The notes: generated from the letters alone by a model not told the origin. A DNA stretch of 64,000 bases from Oxytricha trifallax (GCA_000711775.1 ARYC01018380.1:27021-91020), one strand, 5' to 3'. Shown: positions 36,069 to 47,816, counted from the first letter of the stretch. A program made the numbers and translations.

Positions 36069-37027
36069 AAAAAAATTGCTTTTTAATAAGGTAAAATTTT
36101 TGAAATAAAAAGCGATTGATTTTTCTTAAATACAAGAACGAGATTTGTAATTGATTCAGTGTTATTATAATTAATCTTGAAACTACAAGTATTTAGGGTA
36201 TTGTCCAATATCCTCTATTGTATTTTGATATATTTTCTCGTTTTAAGCAGTCACCTCTCCAGTTATTGAGAGAAATCGGTACGATCTTAGTCTATCGTGT
36301 TGGTGTCTTCGTGAATAGCACGGTAATGTCTTGTAGTAATAAGTTTATCTCCATATCCTCCTAATATTCATGCGTATTTCGTGTTTATTCTTTGTGACAC
36401 CGATAATAACAGTAAAAAAACAGTATAGCAATATTTTGCAATTTTATTTAAATAAAAAGTGTTGCTGTGATTTACTATCATCATGAGTATTCTTCAATAT
36501 TAAGATTTGACTAAAATGTTTCTGCTTTTGCAGAAACTTATTCATTCTTAGAGATTTATTTTTAGTTAAAAATGTTTTAATTTTAGTCAAATCTTAATAT
36601 TGAAGAATACTCATGATGATAGTAAATCACAGCAACACTTTTTATTTAAATAAAATTGCAAAATATTGCTATACTGTTTTTTTACTGTTATTATCGGTGT
36701 CACAAAGAATAAACACGAAATACGCATGAATATTAGGAGGATATGGAGATAAACTTATTACTACAAGACATTACCGTGCTATTCACGAAGACACCAACAC
36801 GATAGACTAAGATCGTACCGATTTCTCTCAATAACTGGAGAGGTGACTGCTTAAAACGAGAAAATATATCAAAATACAATAGAGGATATTGGACAATACC
36901 CTAAATACTTGTAGTTTCAAGATTAATTATAATAACACTGAATCAATTACAAATCTCGTTCTTGTATTTAAGAAAAATCAATCGCTTTTTATTTCAAAAA
37001 TTTTACCTTATTAAAAAGCAATTTTTT
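36069..37027. repeat. Large foldback element, arms of about 449 bp
   Basis: 36069-36517 and 36580-37027 are near-perfect reverse complements with a loop of about 60 bp that itself holds a short hairpin (TTTCTGC...GCAGAAA). Arms contain no credible gene. Outer flanks read AATAAA on both sides but no longer duplicate was seen. The arm ends resemble the dispersed AAAAGCAATCGATTT repeat. Confidence 0.8.
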
Positions 37028-37768
37028 TAATAAAAGCAATCGATTTAATAAAATATATCTAAATTTTAAATAAACGAATTTAAAGAATAGGGAGATAAAT
37101 TATAAAGATCAAAAATATATATTTCAATTAATGCATTAGTCTTTAAAATACTCAAACTGAATTTAAATATAATCGAAGAGTTGTAATTACATGAAAACTT
37201 AAAATCTCTCAAACAAGCAGCAGAATTTAATAATATACATACTTTGTACAATAATCATAGAGATTCTTGTTTCTTTTCTCAGTATATGCAACCAGCTCTT
37301 TGATATTCTTACTGGTCACTACTAGTATTCCTCTTGTCTAAAGTTAATGCAGAAGTATCTCCAAAACTTATAATGGTTAAGGATCTCATCTCTGATGTTG
37401 TTGAATATTACAGAGAGAGAGCTTCTATTCATTTACTAGTTCAGAGTTATAGGGCTGGTGATTTTACATTGTTCATCTATGTTTTATGGCTGCCATTTCA
37501 CTAACTTTCTAATTTTTCAGTGTGTTTTTTGTAAATTGGCTGCACACTCCCTTCATCATACATTATACAGAGTTTCTTCCTCACCTATAAATAGTTCAAA
37601 TAACTATTGAAAATATTCAAACTAATGTTGATTCTTCTTACTTTAAATTTCATGATTTTTTAACATTTCATTATTGCAAAAGAAGTCCTGGTAAAAGCTT
37701 TGAATGGATAAAGTAAGTAGGCACCTCTAGACGTGGCTTGGGCTTTCTCACGGCGGTGGAACTCCGAC

Positions 37769-38177
37769 TCAGACTAGACTCATAGGAGCAGAGAAATTGA
37801 AGTCTACTTTTTTCCTGAACTGCCTTATCTTAATATACCCAGGCGCCTTTTCACATGTCTGTATCAATTGAATGGTTTGGTGGCAATATCCTTGAGCATA
37901 AGTTGCATTTCCTTCTTCTCTAGCTTGTTTTTCTTCTGGTGGCTGCTTGTATTTCCCACCTAATGCTGTAGAAATGGTACAGACGATTTCCTATGGCTTG
38001 ATTGTTAATCTGCTCAAAATAGGGCATTTTCCAATTTGCATAGAATGAATTCCTGAGTATCTTAATTACTATCAGAAGGTTTATTAAACCCACCACTATC
38101 GGTGTTCCCAGGCGCTCCTGTAAATACAGAGCTCCTCGATCAATTCGATAGACCGAATGTCTCTTCTTCAGTTTCAA
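37769..38177 (-). CDS. GC-elevated coding block, unknown protein
   Basis: Minus strand. One frame reads EIVCTISTALGGKYKQPPEE, then QAREEGNATYAQGYCHQTIQ and RQFRKKVDFNFSAPMSLV with TGA at 37769. Upstream, another frame gives DSGGFNKPSDSNQDTQEFIL and a third starts MKLKKRHSVYRIDRG. More than one frame looks plausible, so one or two frame changes or MDS joins are likely near 37990. No family is recognised. GC is about 42%, far above the flanks, which is the main reason to call it coding. Confidence 0.38.
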
Positions 38178-38870
38178 AGATTTGAGAAACTAATTGAACC
38201 AACGGATTCAAGGCTTTGTGTATATTTTTCACTTTCCCTCAATGAATTAATACAAATATCATTAATCGAAATGTGGCTTCTACAGCATTGGTCACTTCGC
38301 ATTAAATAGCAGGTAAAACCTCAAAAAAGCTTGAGAAGATCTTTAAATTGCACAAGGAGTCCCATTGATTGTTTGTTTACTAAGAGTTAGGTGATATTTT
38401 GGTTTGACTATTTCTTACGAAAGTTTATTATGGCATCTCTGCGATATTAGCTTTTCTGATAGTACCTCAGTATTCTTAAAAATGAGACATTACTTCAAAT
38501 CATGCTTTCTAATTTACTACTTTGTGGTGAGTATTCGATATCGAGAGTCCACAATGTGCAAGCTCCACTAGTTGCCAAATCCTTATATACTTTTTGTTAT
38601 ATTCAATCTAGAGTGGAGCTATTGAGATCATTAGCATTAAATTTTATTAAGTATTAATTAGGGCTAAATATATAAATATTTGATCAAACAAGAAATTTTA
38701 AGTTGTTACTGTATTGATTGATGATGATTAGGAAAAATTAAAATTTATTTATATTCAAATAACTTATAAAAATATAATTACTGTAAGGGCTTTAATTACC
38801 TATGATTATTCTTTTTTATTTTTTATATTACTTTAAGCAACTTCCTTATCTTTTGGATTTTATTCTTTTA
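38178..38870. other. Spacer
   Basis: Moderately AT-rich, no supported coding or repeat. Confidence 0.35.
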
Positions 38871-38990
38871 TATAAAAAAGCAATCTTTTTTGGAAACGCT
38901 ATCGATTTCATAGAATATATCAAAATATTTTATATATAAAAGCAATTATTTTGGAAACGTTATCGATTTAATAAAATATATCAAAATATT
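38871..38990 (+). repeat. Dispersed repeat, two tandem copies
   Basis: Two copies side by side of the AAAGCAATCTTTTTTGGAA type unit with the ACGCTATCGATTT core and the ATATATCAAAATATT tail. Confidence 0.65.
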
Positions 38991-38995
38991 ACATA

Positions 38996-39157
38996 AAAGA
39001 ATGAAATCAATGGAGATAGGGTGGCTGTTAATTTAAATTCAAATTCAATATAAATTTAGTATTTATATTATTATTAAATATTTGGTAGCTTTTAAGAAAT
39101 TAAACATAGTACAATATATATAGGGGGGCCTTCAATAATTAAAAAGCTACCAAATTT
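38996..39157. repeat. Duplicated segment with small MITE (copy 2)
   Basis: Same structure as 4257-4437; the MITE core is 39081-39154 with inverted ends TTTGGTAGCTTTT and AAAAGCTACCAAA. It precedes the second GC-rich block. Confidence 0.65.
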
Positions 39158-39235
39158 ATTGAGCTGATTGAGTTAAAATTTATTCTTTATATCCTATACT
39201 AATTATTATAATAAAACCCAATCCCACCCATACCA

Positions 39236-39853
39236 ATGCTGAGCACTGATAACAGAGTGTCGAATGACCTAATACCCTTCCTCTCATCCTAAACGCCAGA
39301 GCTGGACATACAGTAGCTCTCTCCCAACATTCAGGCGTACTTCGCGCCCACTCACACCTTCGAGGCCAGGCTGCGCTGCCTCCTGGACAACATGACATTT
39401 GGTAAGAGATCAAAGAAAGAGATTCACGACGTGGTGGCCACCATCTTCGGCGACAATGCCACCACCCAAGATAGGGAGATCGTCGAGCACAGCATTGAGA
39501 TTCGGGCGTCCATTAGAAAGCTCACATTTCCTACAAAAAGAACCTACATGTGCGAAGGGGGCAATGATGAAAAAACGATGGATCAGACCTAACGATCGCG
39601 AACGACACTACAAAATAGGGCAAACACGCCCGAGGTCAGAGGTGATGGCCCTATAGAAACCTAATAGTTTATGATGACAACTGCAACCACTAAAAACATC
39701 ACTGATGTGGGCCCTATTCATGATATGAGAGATCAGTGGGAGACGACGCCCTCAGCTAAGCCTGGTGGAGGATGGACATCCCCTACCTGGACACCCATTA
39801 CTGAGTCGTTAATCGAGGCGGCTTAACGGACACTCTGCTCCTCGACTACTTGA
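39236..39853 (+). CDS. Unknown protein, 205 codons, GC-rich block
   Basis: Continuous ciliate-code frame from ATG at 39236 (MLSTDNRVSNDLIPFLSSQT) to TGA at 39851-39853, with internal TAA/TAG as Gln. Residues 30-110 look globular and helical: LSPNIQAYFAPTHTFEARLR, CLLDNMTFGKRSKKEIHDVV, ATIFGDNATTQDREIVEHSI, IRKLTFPTKRTYMCEGGN. The tail is low-complexity Thr/Pro/Gly. GC is near 50%, the highest in the window, with a C/G-rich third position unlike the transposon genes. No known domain is recognised. Length and composition make this one of the safest non-transposon coding calls. Confidence 0.6.
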
Positions 39854-40238
39854 GATTACCAGGCCTAACTGTTAGAGATGTTCCTTTGACTTCTTATGTT
39901 ACTATGCCCTACTCCAAGTTAGCTTCCGTCCTTAAAGAAGTCACAACTGCCTTCCCTCAAGCCGATGTTGAAGCACTTATTGACAAGAGCATCATTTTTG
40001 TGTTCAGTAATGGCTTAACTGAATCATTCGTTTATCCAACTAACAACTTCATTAACAGCAATTAAATGTTGAAGACAATATCCTTGCTGCATTCATCATG
40101 AACAACTGGGCTAACACTGGCCACAACACTCTAGCTACATCTGATCCTACCACATTAGCAGATATTGAAACTCAGGATTCCTCATAAAGACAACAAGTAA
40201 GATTCATTGAGTAATTGAAATACTTTAATATTAGATGA
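39815..40238 (+). pseudogene. Unknown protein segment, one frame change
   Basis: Overlaps the end of the previous frame by about 40 bp in another frame: LTDTLLLDYLRLPGLTVRDV, then PLTSYVTMPYSKLASVLKEV, TTAFPQADVEALIDKSIIFV, FSNGLTESFVYPTNNFIN. After a one-base change at about 40065 it continues QLNVEDNILAAFIMNNWANT and IETQDSSQRQQVRFIEQLKY to TGA at 40236. Both parts are clearly protein-like. The frame switches can be decay or unspliced MDS joins. No domain recognised. Confidence 0.45.
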
Positions 40239-40454
40239 GAATCCGCCAAGGCGAATACACTGCTGTGCAGAGGAATTCTTTCTAGCTTAGAGGAGAATCC
40301 GCCAGCGCTATTAAGTAAGCTCACTTATCATAACCCCTATAAGAATCAACTGCGCGAATACAATGCGCACCTGGCCCTCCTATTCTCGCAGATGGAGAGG
40401 CACTGGCTCCAGCACGAGTTTCAGAGGACCCTGGTCGCGGCCTGGACCACTTGA
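40239..40454 (+). CDS. Unknown coding fragment
   Basis: Best frame: ANTLLCRGILSSLEENPPAL, then LSKLTYHNPYKNQLREYNAH, LALLFSQMERHWLQHEFQRT, ending in TGA at 40452. All three frames are open over part of this GC-rich stretch; this one has the most natural amphipathic helices. The word GAGAATCCGCCA occurs twice (about 40239 and 40291). The block is cut from the following one by a foldback element. Confidence 0.38.
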   Translation, partial: ESAKANTLLCRGILSSLEENPPALLSKLTYHNPYKNQLREYNAHLALLFSQMERHWLQHEFQRTLVAAWTT

Positions 40455-40508
40455 GCTTGAGGAATGTCTGATTAAACCCCGCCATGTAGTAATGGGATTC
40501 AAGATTTC

Positions 40509-40971
40509 GGGTAATGGTCACCAGGGCGGGGCAAGATGAAATTTTATCAAAATTTTTAAACTATTTAAATTTCATTAAAACTTCTATTAACTTGATATAA
40601 CTCAATTTATAGGTATCCAATATCCATTATCCTTGGATAATAGACTCATAATTATTAGAATATATTACTTTTAACATATTAACTTTTATATATCAATCAT
40701 TAATGATGATACAAAAAATCATGAAAATTATCCTATTATCATAAAAAATAATTATGAAGAGTTTATATTTTTTTAAACTTTGCTCATTTTTATAAAAGTT
40801 AATATGTTAAAAGTAACATATTCGAATAAATTATGAGTCTATTATCCAAGGAAAATGGATATTGGATACCTATTAATTGAGTTATATCAAGTAAATAGAA
40901 GTTTTAATGAAATTTAAATAGTTTAAAAATTTTGATGAAATTTCATCTTGCCCCGCCCTGGGCCATTACCC
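40509..40971. repeat. Foldback/MITE with 8-bp target duplication
   Basis: Arms of about 185 bp are reverse complements, starting GGGTAATGG and followed by a CAGGGCGGGGCAAGATGAAA-type stretch near each end, with an AT-rich middle. AAGATTTC lies directly outside both ends (40501-40508 and 40972-40979), a clear 8-bp target site duplication. No coding. Inserted in a GC-rich coding block. Confidence 0.85.
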
Positions 40972-41007
40972 AAGATTTCCATAGTTCAGCCCAACATTTC
41001 TACCCCA

Positions 41008-41919
41008 ATAATCATCTGTCATTATCTCGGCCCCTGGGATAGATGTCTTAGTCGGAGACTCCATTTCCGTAGATTAAAATATTGAGAATCACGTGGTTTC
41101 ACTGCCAGCCCCTCAACAGCAAATTCTTTTTTGCTATCGTTTGCAATACTGTTTTGCGAAAAATCATATGTTTAAAATTTGAGGTAAGTATTTTTGATCA
41201 GAACTATTATAAAAAACCGCTTAATTACACTAAATTAACGACTATCTATATTATATTATTTTAAACTTTTAATTTTGATTAGACAAAACATGGCACCAAA
41301 CCCTACAGAGATAAAAACAATCTCAGGATGACAAGACTACCAGCTCCAAGGAAGAGACCAAGATCATGCAGTCCCTCCTCCAAGTCAGAGATCAGCTCGC
41401 TCTTATTCACGAGTACAGACATCACCTCGCGTCATTTCAAGAGCTGCCCAGGGTAAAAAAAGTCATGAGAAGATCAGGGGCACCCACAGTTCACGAGGCT
41501 GAAGCACTTATGGCATGACACTGGCAGGTGGTAACTGGAGCACGCTCAGATCTCCAACACTTAAAGCAGGACATCGAGCAATCTTTGAAGAAGAGCAACC
41601 CCGGCCTCTACAAGAAGCTCACTCCCAATCAAAAGTCCAGGAGATACAGGATCGGCTGAAACTAATATATGAGAACTCCGAAGACCAGCTGCACTCATTC
41701 CTTAGAAAGATCTTCGCCAAGTGTCCCCTGCTCCCAGAGAAGATCCTCACCCTCCTCGTGAAGCAGTGCGAGACCTTGGAGGAGGACAAGCTCCTTGCCT
41801 GGTACACAGTGAACATCATGCCGTAGGCAGAGGAAATATTACGAGGCCAGTATTACCAAGTGCATTAGTAGTCGGTGAAAGTCATCCTAGACGAGATTGA
41901 TTAGTAGTTTGATTAGTGA
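41008..41919 (+). pseudogene. Coding block paralogous to 5.3-5.8 kb
   Basis: Begins ISAPGIDVLVGDSISVDQNI, ENHVVSL, matching 5340-5450. A possible intron, GTAAGT...GATTAG at 41184-41282, separates it from KTWHQTLQRQKQSQDDKTTS, then SLLQVRDQLALIHEYRHHLA and RRSGAPTVHEAEALMA with TGA. A frame change leads to VVTGARSDLQHLKQDIEQSL and KKSNPGLYKKLTPNQKS, and another to QEIQDRLKLIYENSEDQLHS, FLRKIFAKCPLLPEKILTLL, EDKLLAWYTVNIMPQAEEIL, ending in TGA at 41917. It is strongly helical, coiled-coil-like and high in GC. Function unknown. At least two frame changes suggest a decayed paralog or MDSs not yet joined. Confidence 0.5.
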
Positions 41920-42000
41920 GTAAAACTTGTAATTAGATTAATTTCATATAATTAGTTGTTGGTTCATTAATTATTCATTCTTCCCAAATTTTAAATTCTT

Positions 42001-42060
42001 TTATAATAAAGCAATCTTTTTTGGAAACGCTTTTGATTTTAAAGAATATATCAAGATATC
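42001..42060 (+). repeat. Dispersed repeat copy
   Basis: AAAGCAATCTTTTTTGGAA followed by ACGCTTTTGATTTTAAAG and an ATATATCAAGATATC tail. Confidence 0.6.
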
Positions 42061-42065
42061 ATTAA

Positions 42066-42165
42066 AATTTATGAGCTATTCGACTACGCTTTCACAAAGT
42101 AAAAACTCTTAAAATTTTGAGGGATCCTTGAAGTCAATTTAACCTATTTAAATTGCAATATATAT
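42066..42165 (-). repeat. Stray satellite fragment
   Basis: The reverse complement contains CTTTGTGAAAGCGTAGTCG and AATAGCTCATAA, as in the 169-bp array. It lies directly after a dispersed repeat copy, the same association as at 35.8-36.0 kb. Confidence 0.75.
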
Positions 42166-43106
42166 TTCATCATGAATATATGAATAAAATTTTCTTTTGC
42201 CACTTAATATTCGGTTTCTTTATCAGTGAAGACGAGCTCGTACCTGGAATAAGCGTGGATAAACTTGTTCTATTTTTTTAATTTATCATATTTATGCTTT
42301 ACTATTCCTCCTTTTTTGAAATGAGTCTTTGATACTTTCTGATGATGTCAATTCATCAATTTGTACAGGAATTTTCCTTAATTTCACGAGGATATATATC
42401 TATCCTTTTCTTACTATTATTTTTTAAATATTTATTAATCATATATTATTCTTTTTGTCAATTTACTTTTGATATTTTATAAATATATCCATATATAAGA
42501 ATACTTATATAAATTTTTTATTTATATTTTTCCTATTTTCTTTCATTTTATAAAATTTTGGTTATAAATCATATATTTTTCATTTTGTTTTTTTATTAAA
42601 TTTGTATAAATCTATTTTAATGTTTTTTACAAGATTTTTTTAATCATGTATTTTTAATTATTTTTATTATTATATATTTTTTTTCATATTTTTATCGAAT
42701 ATATTTATATCATTTATTATTTTTAGTTATTTTTATATTAATTAGATTTTTAAAGTTTTTTAATACTTATTCTATATTATAACTTTATAAATTTACCTTA
42801 TATAAAAAAGTTTAATTATTTATTTTTCTATTTCTCTTATCAATAATCTAAATTAAGGAATTTATTTGCTTTAGAGACATTATTATTTATTTTTAGTAGA
42901 TTTTTTTATTTATATATAAACTCTGTATATCCAGGAATTCAGAGATGTTTATATCCTTCATTGATCGATATTTTTTACTCATAAATAAAATAATAAATAC
43001 TTTAATTGTACTGAATTTCTCCATAAATATTATAAAATATTATTGCGTTTAATTTTATTCGTAAGAATAAATTTTGAGAAAAATTTAGAATGTAAAAATA
43101 TCAAAA
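42166..43106. other. T-rich tract and spacer
   Basis: Long T-rich runs at 42410-42850 on the plus strand; no coding seen. Resembles the tract that follows the satellite at 18.9 kb. Confidence 0.4.
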
Positions 43107-44561
43107 TCAATTAATTATGTGATTTTATAAACAGCAGATAATTTAATTTGACGTAGGGATTAAGTTTTGGTCTCCATCAATCAAATCTTGTAAAAGGTCT
43201 TTGAAATTTGTCATAACGCCTGAATCAAGCAGCTCCTATGCAAGCTGAGATACTGACATCAAGTTATCTGTAACCTCTAAGAATTTCTCTCCAGCTAACT
43301 GATGTAATATCATAACAAGTAGAGAGTAGTTGTCTATCAACATGGGGATTTGAGGTCGTGTCTGTTTAAAATGTTTAGGATCCTAAACCTTGAGCTCTTG
43401 AAAAGTTACTGATCGTGCAATATGAGGTATCATCAAGATTGATTTTGATTTTCTGGGGCTTTAAATAGATATAAAATATTTTATTCATGAAGACTAGCGA
43501 TTGCTATAGCCGCACTTAAAATGCATCTCCATGTAACAATTCTACGATGCTTGAGATTTAATAGATCTCCCAAGTTGAAGTCATACCCCTTAAGCCAAAT
43601 GAGCAAATAAGTTAGGCTTAAATATATCTTTTTAATGTAGTCTAGTTGTTAATTTATATTTTTCTCTAAATTGAGCAGCCAGTTAACGTCCTCTTAAACT
43701 CTCTCTCGGTAGAGTGCATCTTATTTCAAGATTGTAATTTGATGTCTAGCCAAGTGGTTTTATGTTAGTGCAGGTCTTATTTATATTAACTCTTCTATTG
43801 ACTCAATTAGACGACCATTCTATTAAGTTTTTTATTTGATAATATCTTCTAAGTTTTAATAGTTGATTAAGACTATTTTATTCTGTCATTAATTGGAAGT
43901 ATTATCGTTTAATTAAGGACTTAATTAACTTAGTTCAGAGTAAAGCCTTTGTGTATAATCACAGATAGAATTCTTAATTGAGTGTTCTAACTATTTGAGT
44001 TCCTCATTTTTATGAAGTGCTTCTGAATAATCTGATTGTGGCCTCTGTAAAACCTCGTTTTCATTTTTTTAAGATCAAAAGTATACAGTTATTCAACAAC
44101 CTATAAAATAAAATTTAACAATTAAACGCTTTGTTATTTACGAATGGAGGATACCCAGCTTTGTGAAGCTCAACTTCCGAATGAATAATTAGGTGCTTTT
44201 TTAGTAAGGTAGTCGGGTATCTACCATTAAACTTTAGTTTACAAACTTTGCATTAGTATCCCTCTTATGATTTCAAAAGAGCGAATTTTCCCTGCTTCCT
44301 AGAATGAGTTTTTATGTGCCTTGTAAAAAACTATTTTTTGGTAAAGTCTTTGTCACAAATGGTGCATGTATAGGATGTTGAAAATTTAGTATTTCCAAGC
44401 TTATTTGTGTTGTTACCCAATTAAGACTTGGTTATCTTTGAATTGTTTATATTTTCAATGTTACAATTTTAGTTAATTATTCTTACCATTTTCTATTGTA
44501 CAGCTTGAAAGTTCGATGATGAGAATTCGTCATTTGAATTAACACTGCTTAAAGATGACAT
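43107..44561 (-). pseudogene. Zinc-finger / pseudokinase gene, element E
   Basis: Starts MSSLSSVNSNDEFSSSNF. Two C2H2 fingers: YTCTICDKDFTKKQFFTRH then IKTH, and YQCKVCKLKFNGRYPTTLLK then KHLIIH. After a frame change: RPQSDYSEALHKNEELKQL, a helical linker, then a kinase-like half with CILSAAIAIASLHEQNILYL, where the HRD motif is lost but PEN survives (FKAPENQN). After another change comes SYCTISNFSRA in the DFG position, then IDNYSLLVMILHQLAGEKFL, a normal C-lobe helix. It ends in TGA at 43107. No transposase of its own is adjacent; it lies about 0.9 kb left of element C on the opposite strand. Probably a TBE remnant. Confidence 0.7.
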
Positions 44562-45464
44562 TCTGTAAGCGATTCCTTTTATTCTGCCTTACATTTAATA
44601 TTAAGTAACTTTATTTATTAAATTAAAAATAGTCACAATTTTATTCTAAGTATTAAACTCTATTATTAAACACTGCTTTTAAAAACTAACATTTAATATA
44701 GTATAAAATACCTAATCTATTACAAATATAATAACTCAAATTCAAGAAATAAATACTAACTTTAAAACCGCATAAACCCAGAGTTAAGCAAAATTTCATA
44801 GATTAAGGGCATCAAGAGCGGCACCAGGGCCCTTTTTGGTAACTAAATCCTTAATAAAAAGGGTTTTGGGTAAATTTACATTCCAAATATAATATATGAA
44901 AAAATCAATATCAATCTGAGATTTTAAAGCTAAACACAATAGAGTAATTCCTTAGAGAATTAGAAAAATTACTACAATTTCCAAATATTAGAAATCTAAA
45001 TATTTAAAATATATTCATCTATTGAGTATAGTTTGACAATCACTTTTATTATTATTAAAAATTGTTATATTTGTAAATATTATCTTGAAAAGTTGATGAG
45101 TGTATAGAATCCTTGGATTATAAATGATTTAAAGTATTCTACTAGACTACGGTTGTAGCCCTGAAAGTTGACGGTGTTTAGACCATAAAGTCTAGCAAAT
45201 ACAGATAGCATCTTGGCTAACTATAGCACCAACATTCTTGATCTCAGCTATACTTAAACCCCATTATCTTCGAGCAGAAATTTGATTTTGCAAAATTAAT
45301 TCCCATTAAATCTACGAGCTAAGTAGAAAAAATTAATTTAGACTTAGCTCGTAAAATAATTATCGATGGCTAGTGTGAATAATTATGAGTCATTATTAAA
45401 AATAAAAATGTAAAAAATATGTACACTCAATTCTATTTCATTACGCAACTATATCGATGAGTGA
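44562..45464. other. Spacer with short perfect hairpin
   Basis: AT-rich DNA between E and C. TACGAGCTAAGT at 45313-45324 and its perfect complement ACTTAGCTCGTA at 45342-45353 form a 12-bp stem with a 17-nt loop, possibly an element end. Otherwise nothing is recognised. Confidence 0.45.
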
Positions 45465-46460
45465 CTCATTTATTAGTTAAGATATGGTTCTTAGAAATTA
45501 AAATGTGACAACAAGGTTTTAAACAGTATACATCAAATATCAAATCTCACAAAATTATCAAGATAAAAAATCAAAAAGATAATTGATAACTTTGAGTCTT
45601 AAGGTTCCTCAATTATGAATGTAAATAAGTAAAGGAAGAAAAAGCTTTCGCAATAGTAAATTGATTACTTACTGGACTAAAATACAATTAATAAATGGAG
45701 CAAATACTTCATTTTAGAAAGAGCTAAGCTATTTCATCGCAAGTATCCTGAAACAAAAATCTCAAAGTCTTATCTTTATAAACTATATAGAAAGCACGGA
45801 ATTAAGTATAAATCAATATATCTCTGCCCAAAAATATATAAGCATAAATAATTTGATTTAGTTATATAAATTTAGGAGCTTATGTAAAGAGTAACTTACT
45901 TGCTCGAGTAATCTATTAAGATTATTTTTGTTGATGAAGTATTATTTACTTAAAAAACAATTAAATCGAAGTCCTGGAGAAAAATGAACTAAAGACATGA
46001 GATATAAGACAAGAGATATTTGATTAAAAATTATTCAGTTATCGCAGGTATCTCTGCTGAGGAAGGATTAGAAAATTACTAAGTTGCCCCTTAATCTGTG
46101 AAAAAGCCAGATTTTGTACTTTTCTTTAAAGATCTATAACTCGTTTAAGAAGATTGCTAATACGCTATATTTTTGGATAATTTAAGGCTTCATCATTCAA
46201 AGGAAGTTAAATAATTTTGTGAAGATAATGGTGTAACATTGATCTATAATATACCATATTTTCCAGCCTTAAATCCAATCGAGAATTTTTGGGCACTATG
46301 GAAGTTAGAATATAAGAAGCAAATATGTGAAGATCTTATATAAAATAATAGGATTAATTAACATAACATAATAACTCAGACATTGACAAGGGTACAAAAT
46401 ATTAATGCCATAAACATTGCTAAAAAAGGTATAAATAAATTAATATCTGGTAGTGAGTGA
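45465..46460 (+). CDS. 42-kDa DDE transposase of element C, nearly intact
   Basis: The frame is open for 331 codons to TGA at 46458. It begins just after a TGA, in LRYGSQKLKCDKVLNS, which aligns with residue 20 of the intact copy D (ARYGTFTV); the first dozen codons seem displaced by one indel, since ATG at 45458 is in another frame. An internal ATG at 45615 would drop the DNA-binding part. N-terminal helix-turn-helix: RQKIKKIIDNFESQGSS. Catalytic residues: D in IIFVDEVLFTQ, D in AIFLDNLRLHHSKE, E in ALNPIENFWALWK. AGISAEEGLENYQ matches the family. TAA/TAG serve as Gln many times. Confidence 0.85.
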
Positions 46461-46470
46461 ATCTTAGTTG

Positions 46471-47294
46471 TCAAATATTGAACTTAAAATTGGATGAATT
46501 AGACATGCTCAATTGAGAGTTGTGGTTTTTATTTTCACTCTACCAAACCTCTTCTTCTGGCTCTCGTATTTCCACTTGAACTGCTGATTAGTTATTTGTA
46601 TTATTTTTCTTAATGAATTTCTATATGAATTCTCTTTGCATCTCCTTCTAACCTACTTTATTTTTATTAGTAAGGAGGACTCTGTCTTGTAGTAGATAGA
46701 GATATCTCCCTTTCTTCTCTAAAATTATTGGTTTGTAATAATATTATTTTACTTGAAATATAAGGCGATGATCTTAGAAGTTCTGCCCATTCAGGAGTTA
46801 CCATGATCGTCTTTTTATGTATGTTCTCAGTTGCCGGACCATGTCTTTAACTCAAACAGTGATTTATAAGTTCTTTTAATTTATCTTCTCTCAAACTTGC
46901 CATTACGCCGAAAAAGTAATCTCGTTCAATTTTAGATTTATTCTTTTTTTATCAGTGTCAGGCAAATACATGAGAAATTCTCTATCGTCTTCCATCATAG
47001 GTATAAGATTGATCAATGAAAGTTCTTAATATTTAGGGACATTTATTTATTTGACTTGTTCACTTTTTAAAGCTCTCTTCTGGCCATTGACTACCTGCCT
47101 TAAAAAGTCAACTCTAGTGTTACTTATGCTTGGTAAAAATAGACCAACTAAACATATTAAAGAACTTTTAAATTACTTGAGAATGTGAGGTAATTGTAGA
47201 GATCATATATGGATCTAAATCTATTTGAAAGCTCATCTGGAGCAATATAAACTTCTTCTTGACCAAACCTCCGCTTTTAGTGCAATTATTCCAT
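46471..47294 (-). pseudogene. 22-kDa family gene of element C
   Basis: Starts MEQLHQKRRFGQEEVYIAPD, ELSNRFRSIYDLYNYLTFSS. A frame change near 47165 leads to GLFLPSISNTRVDFLRQVVN, GQKRAL, INVPKYQELSLINLIPMMED and FLMYLPDTDKK. A second change leads to RDYFFGVMASLREDKLKELI, NHCLSQRHGP and VTPEWAELLRSSPYIS. A GTAAAA...TTTTAG intron at the family-conserved site leads to KKGRYLYLLQDRVLLTNKNK and a Glu/Asn-rich tail ending FKFNI. It closely matches intact copy D. It converges on the transposase gene with a 10-bp gap between stops. Function unknown. Confidence 0.75.
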
Positions 47295-47816
47295 TTTTAA
47301 TTATTTATAAAATGGAAGTTCATTTTATATGAAATTAAGTTTAATTCTTATACTTTGTAAACCTTCTAAGAATAGTATATTTATATTAAAAACGATACTT
47401 AAAACGGTAGATTATGCTAATAACTTAAATTATACAAACAATTACATTTATTGATATCATTTTATAAATAACGATAGTTAAATTATTTTTATTTTTATAT
47501 TGCTTTTAACTGATTAACTAATGAAAATATTGAATAATTAAAAAAATATTTCATTATTTCAACCCTGATAACTAACGAATATTTGAATTTAAAATTGTAA
47601 AAAATAATTTGAAGTATATTTTTTTAGACTTCATTATTAGAATTTATTAAAAATAAATATAATAGTATTAATTAAAAACTAATAATATAGCTGAACTAAA
47701 CTTAAGAGAATAAAAGAAATAATAATTTACAAATTCCAATCAGGAGAAGAAAAGAGGAAGACCAAAGAAATCTTTGAATTCTAATTCAACCTTAATTTAA
47801 TTTATCAATTAAGAAA

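Noticed and set aside
45313..45353. Hairpin as a transcription terminator
   Set aside because: Rho-independent terminators do not apply to this nuclear genome; an element-end or chance palindrome is more likely.
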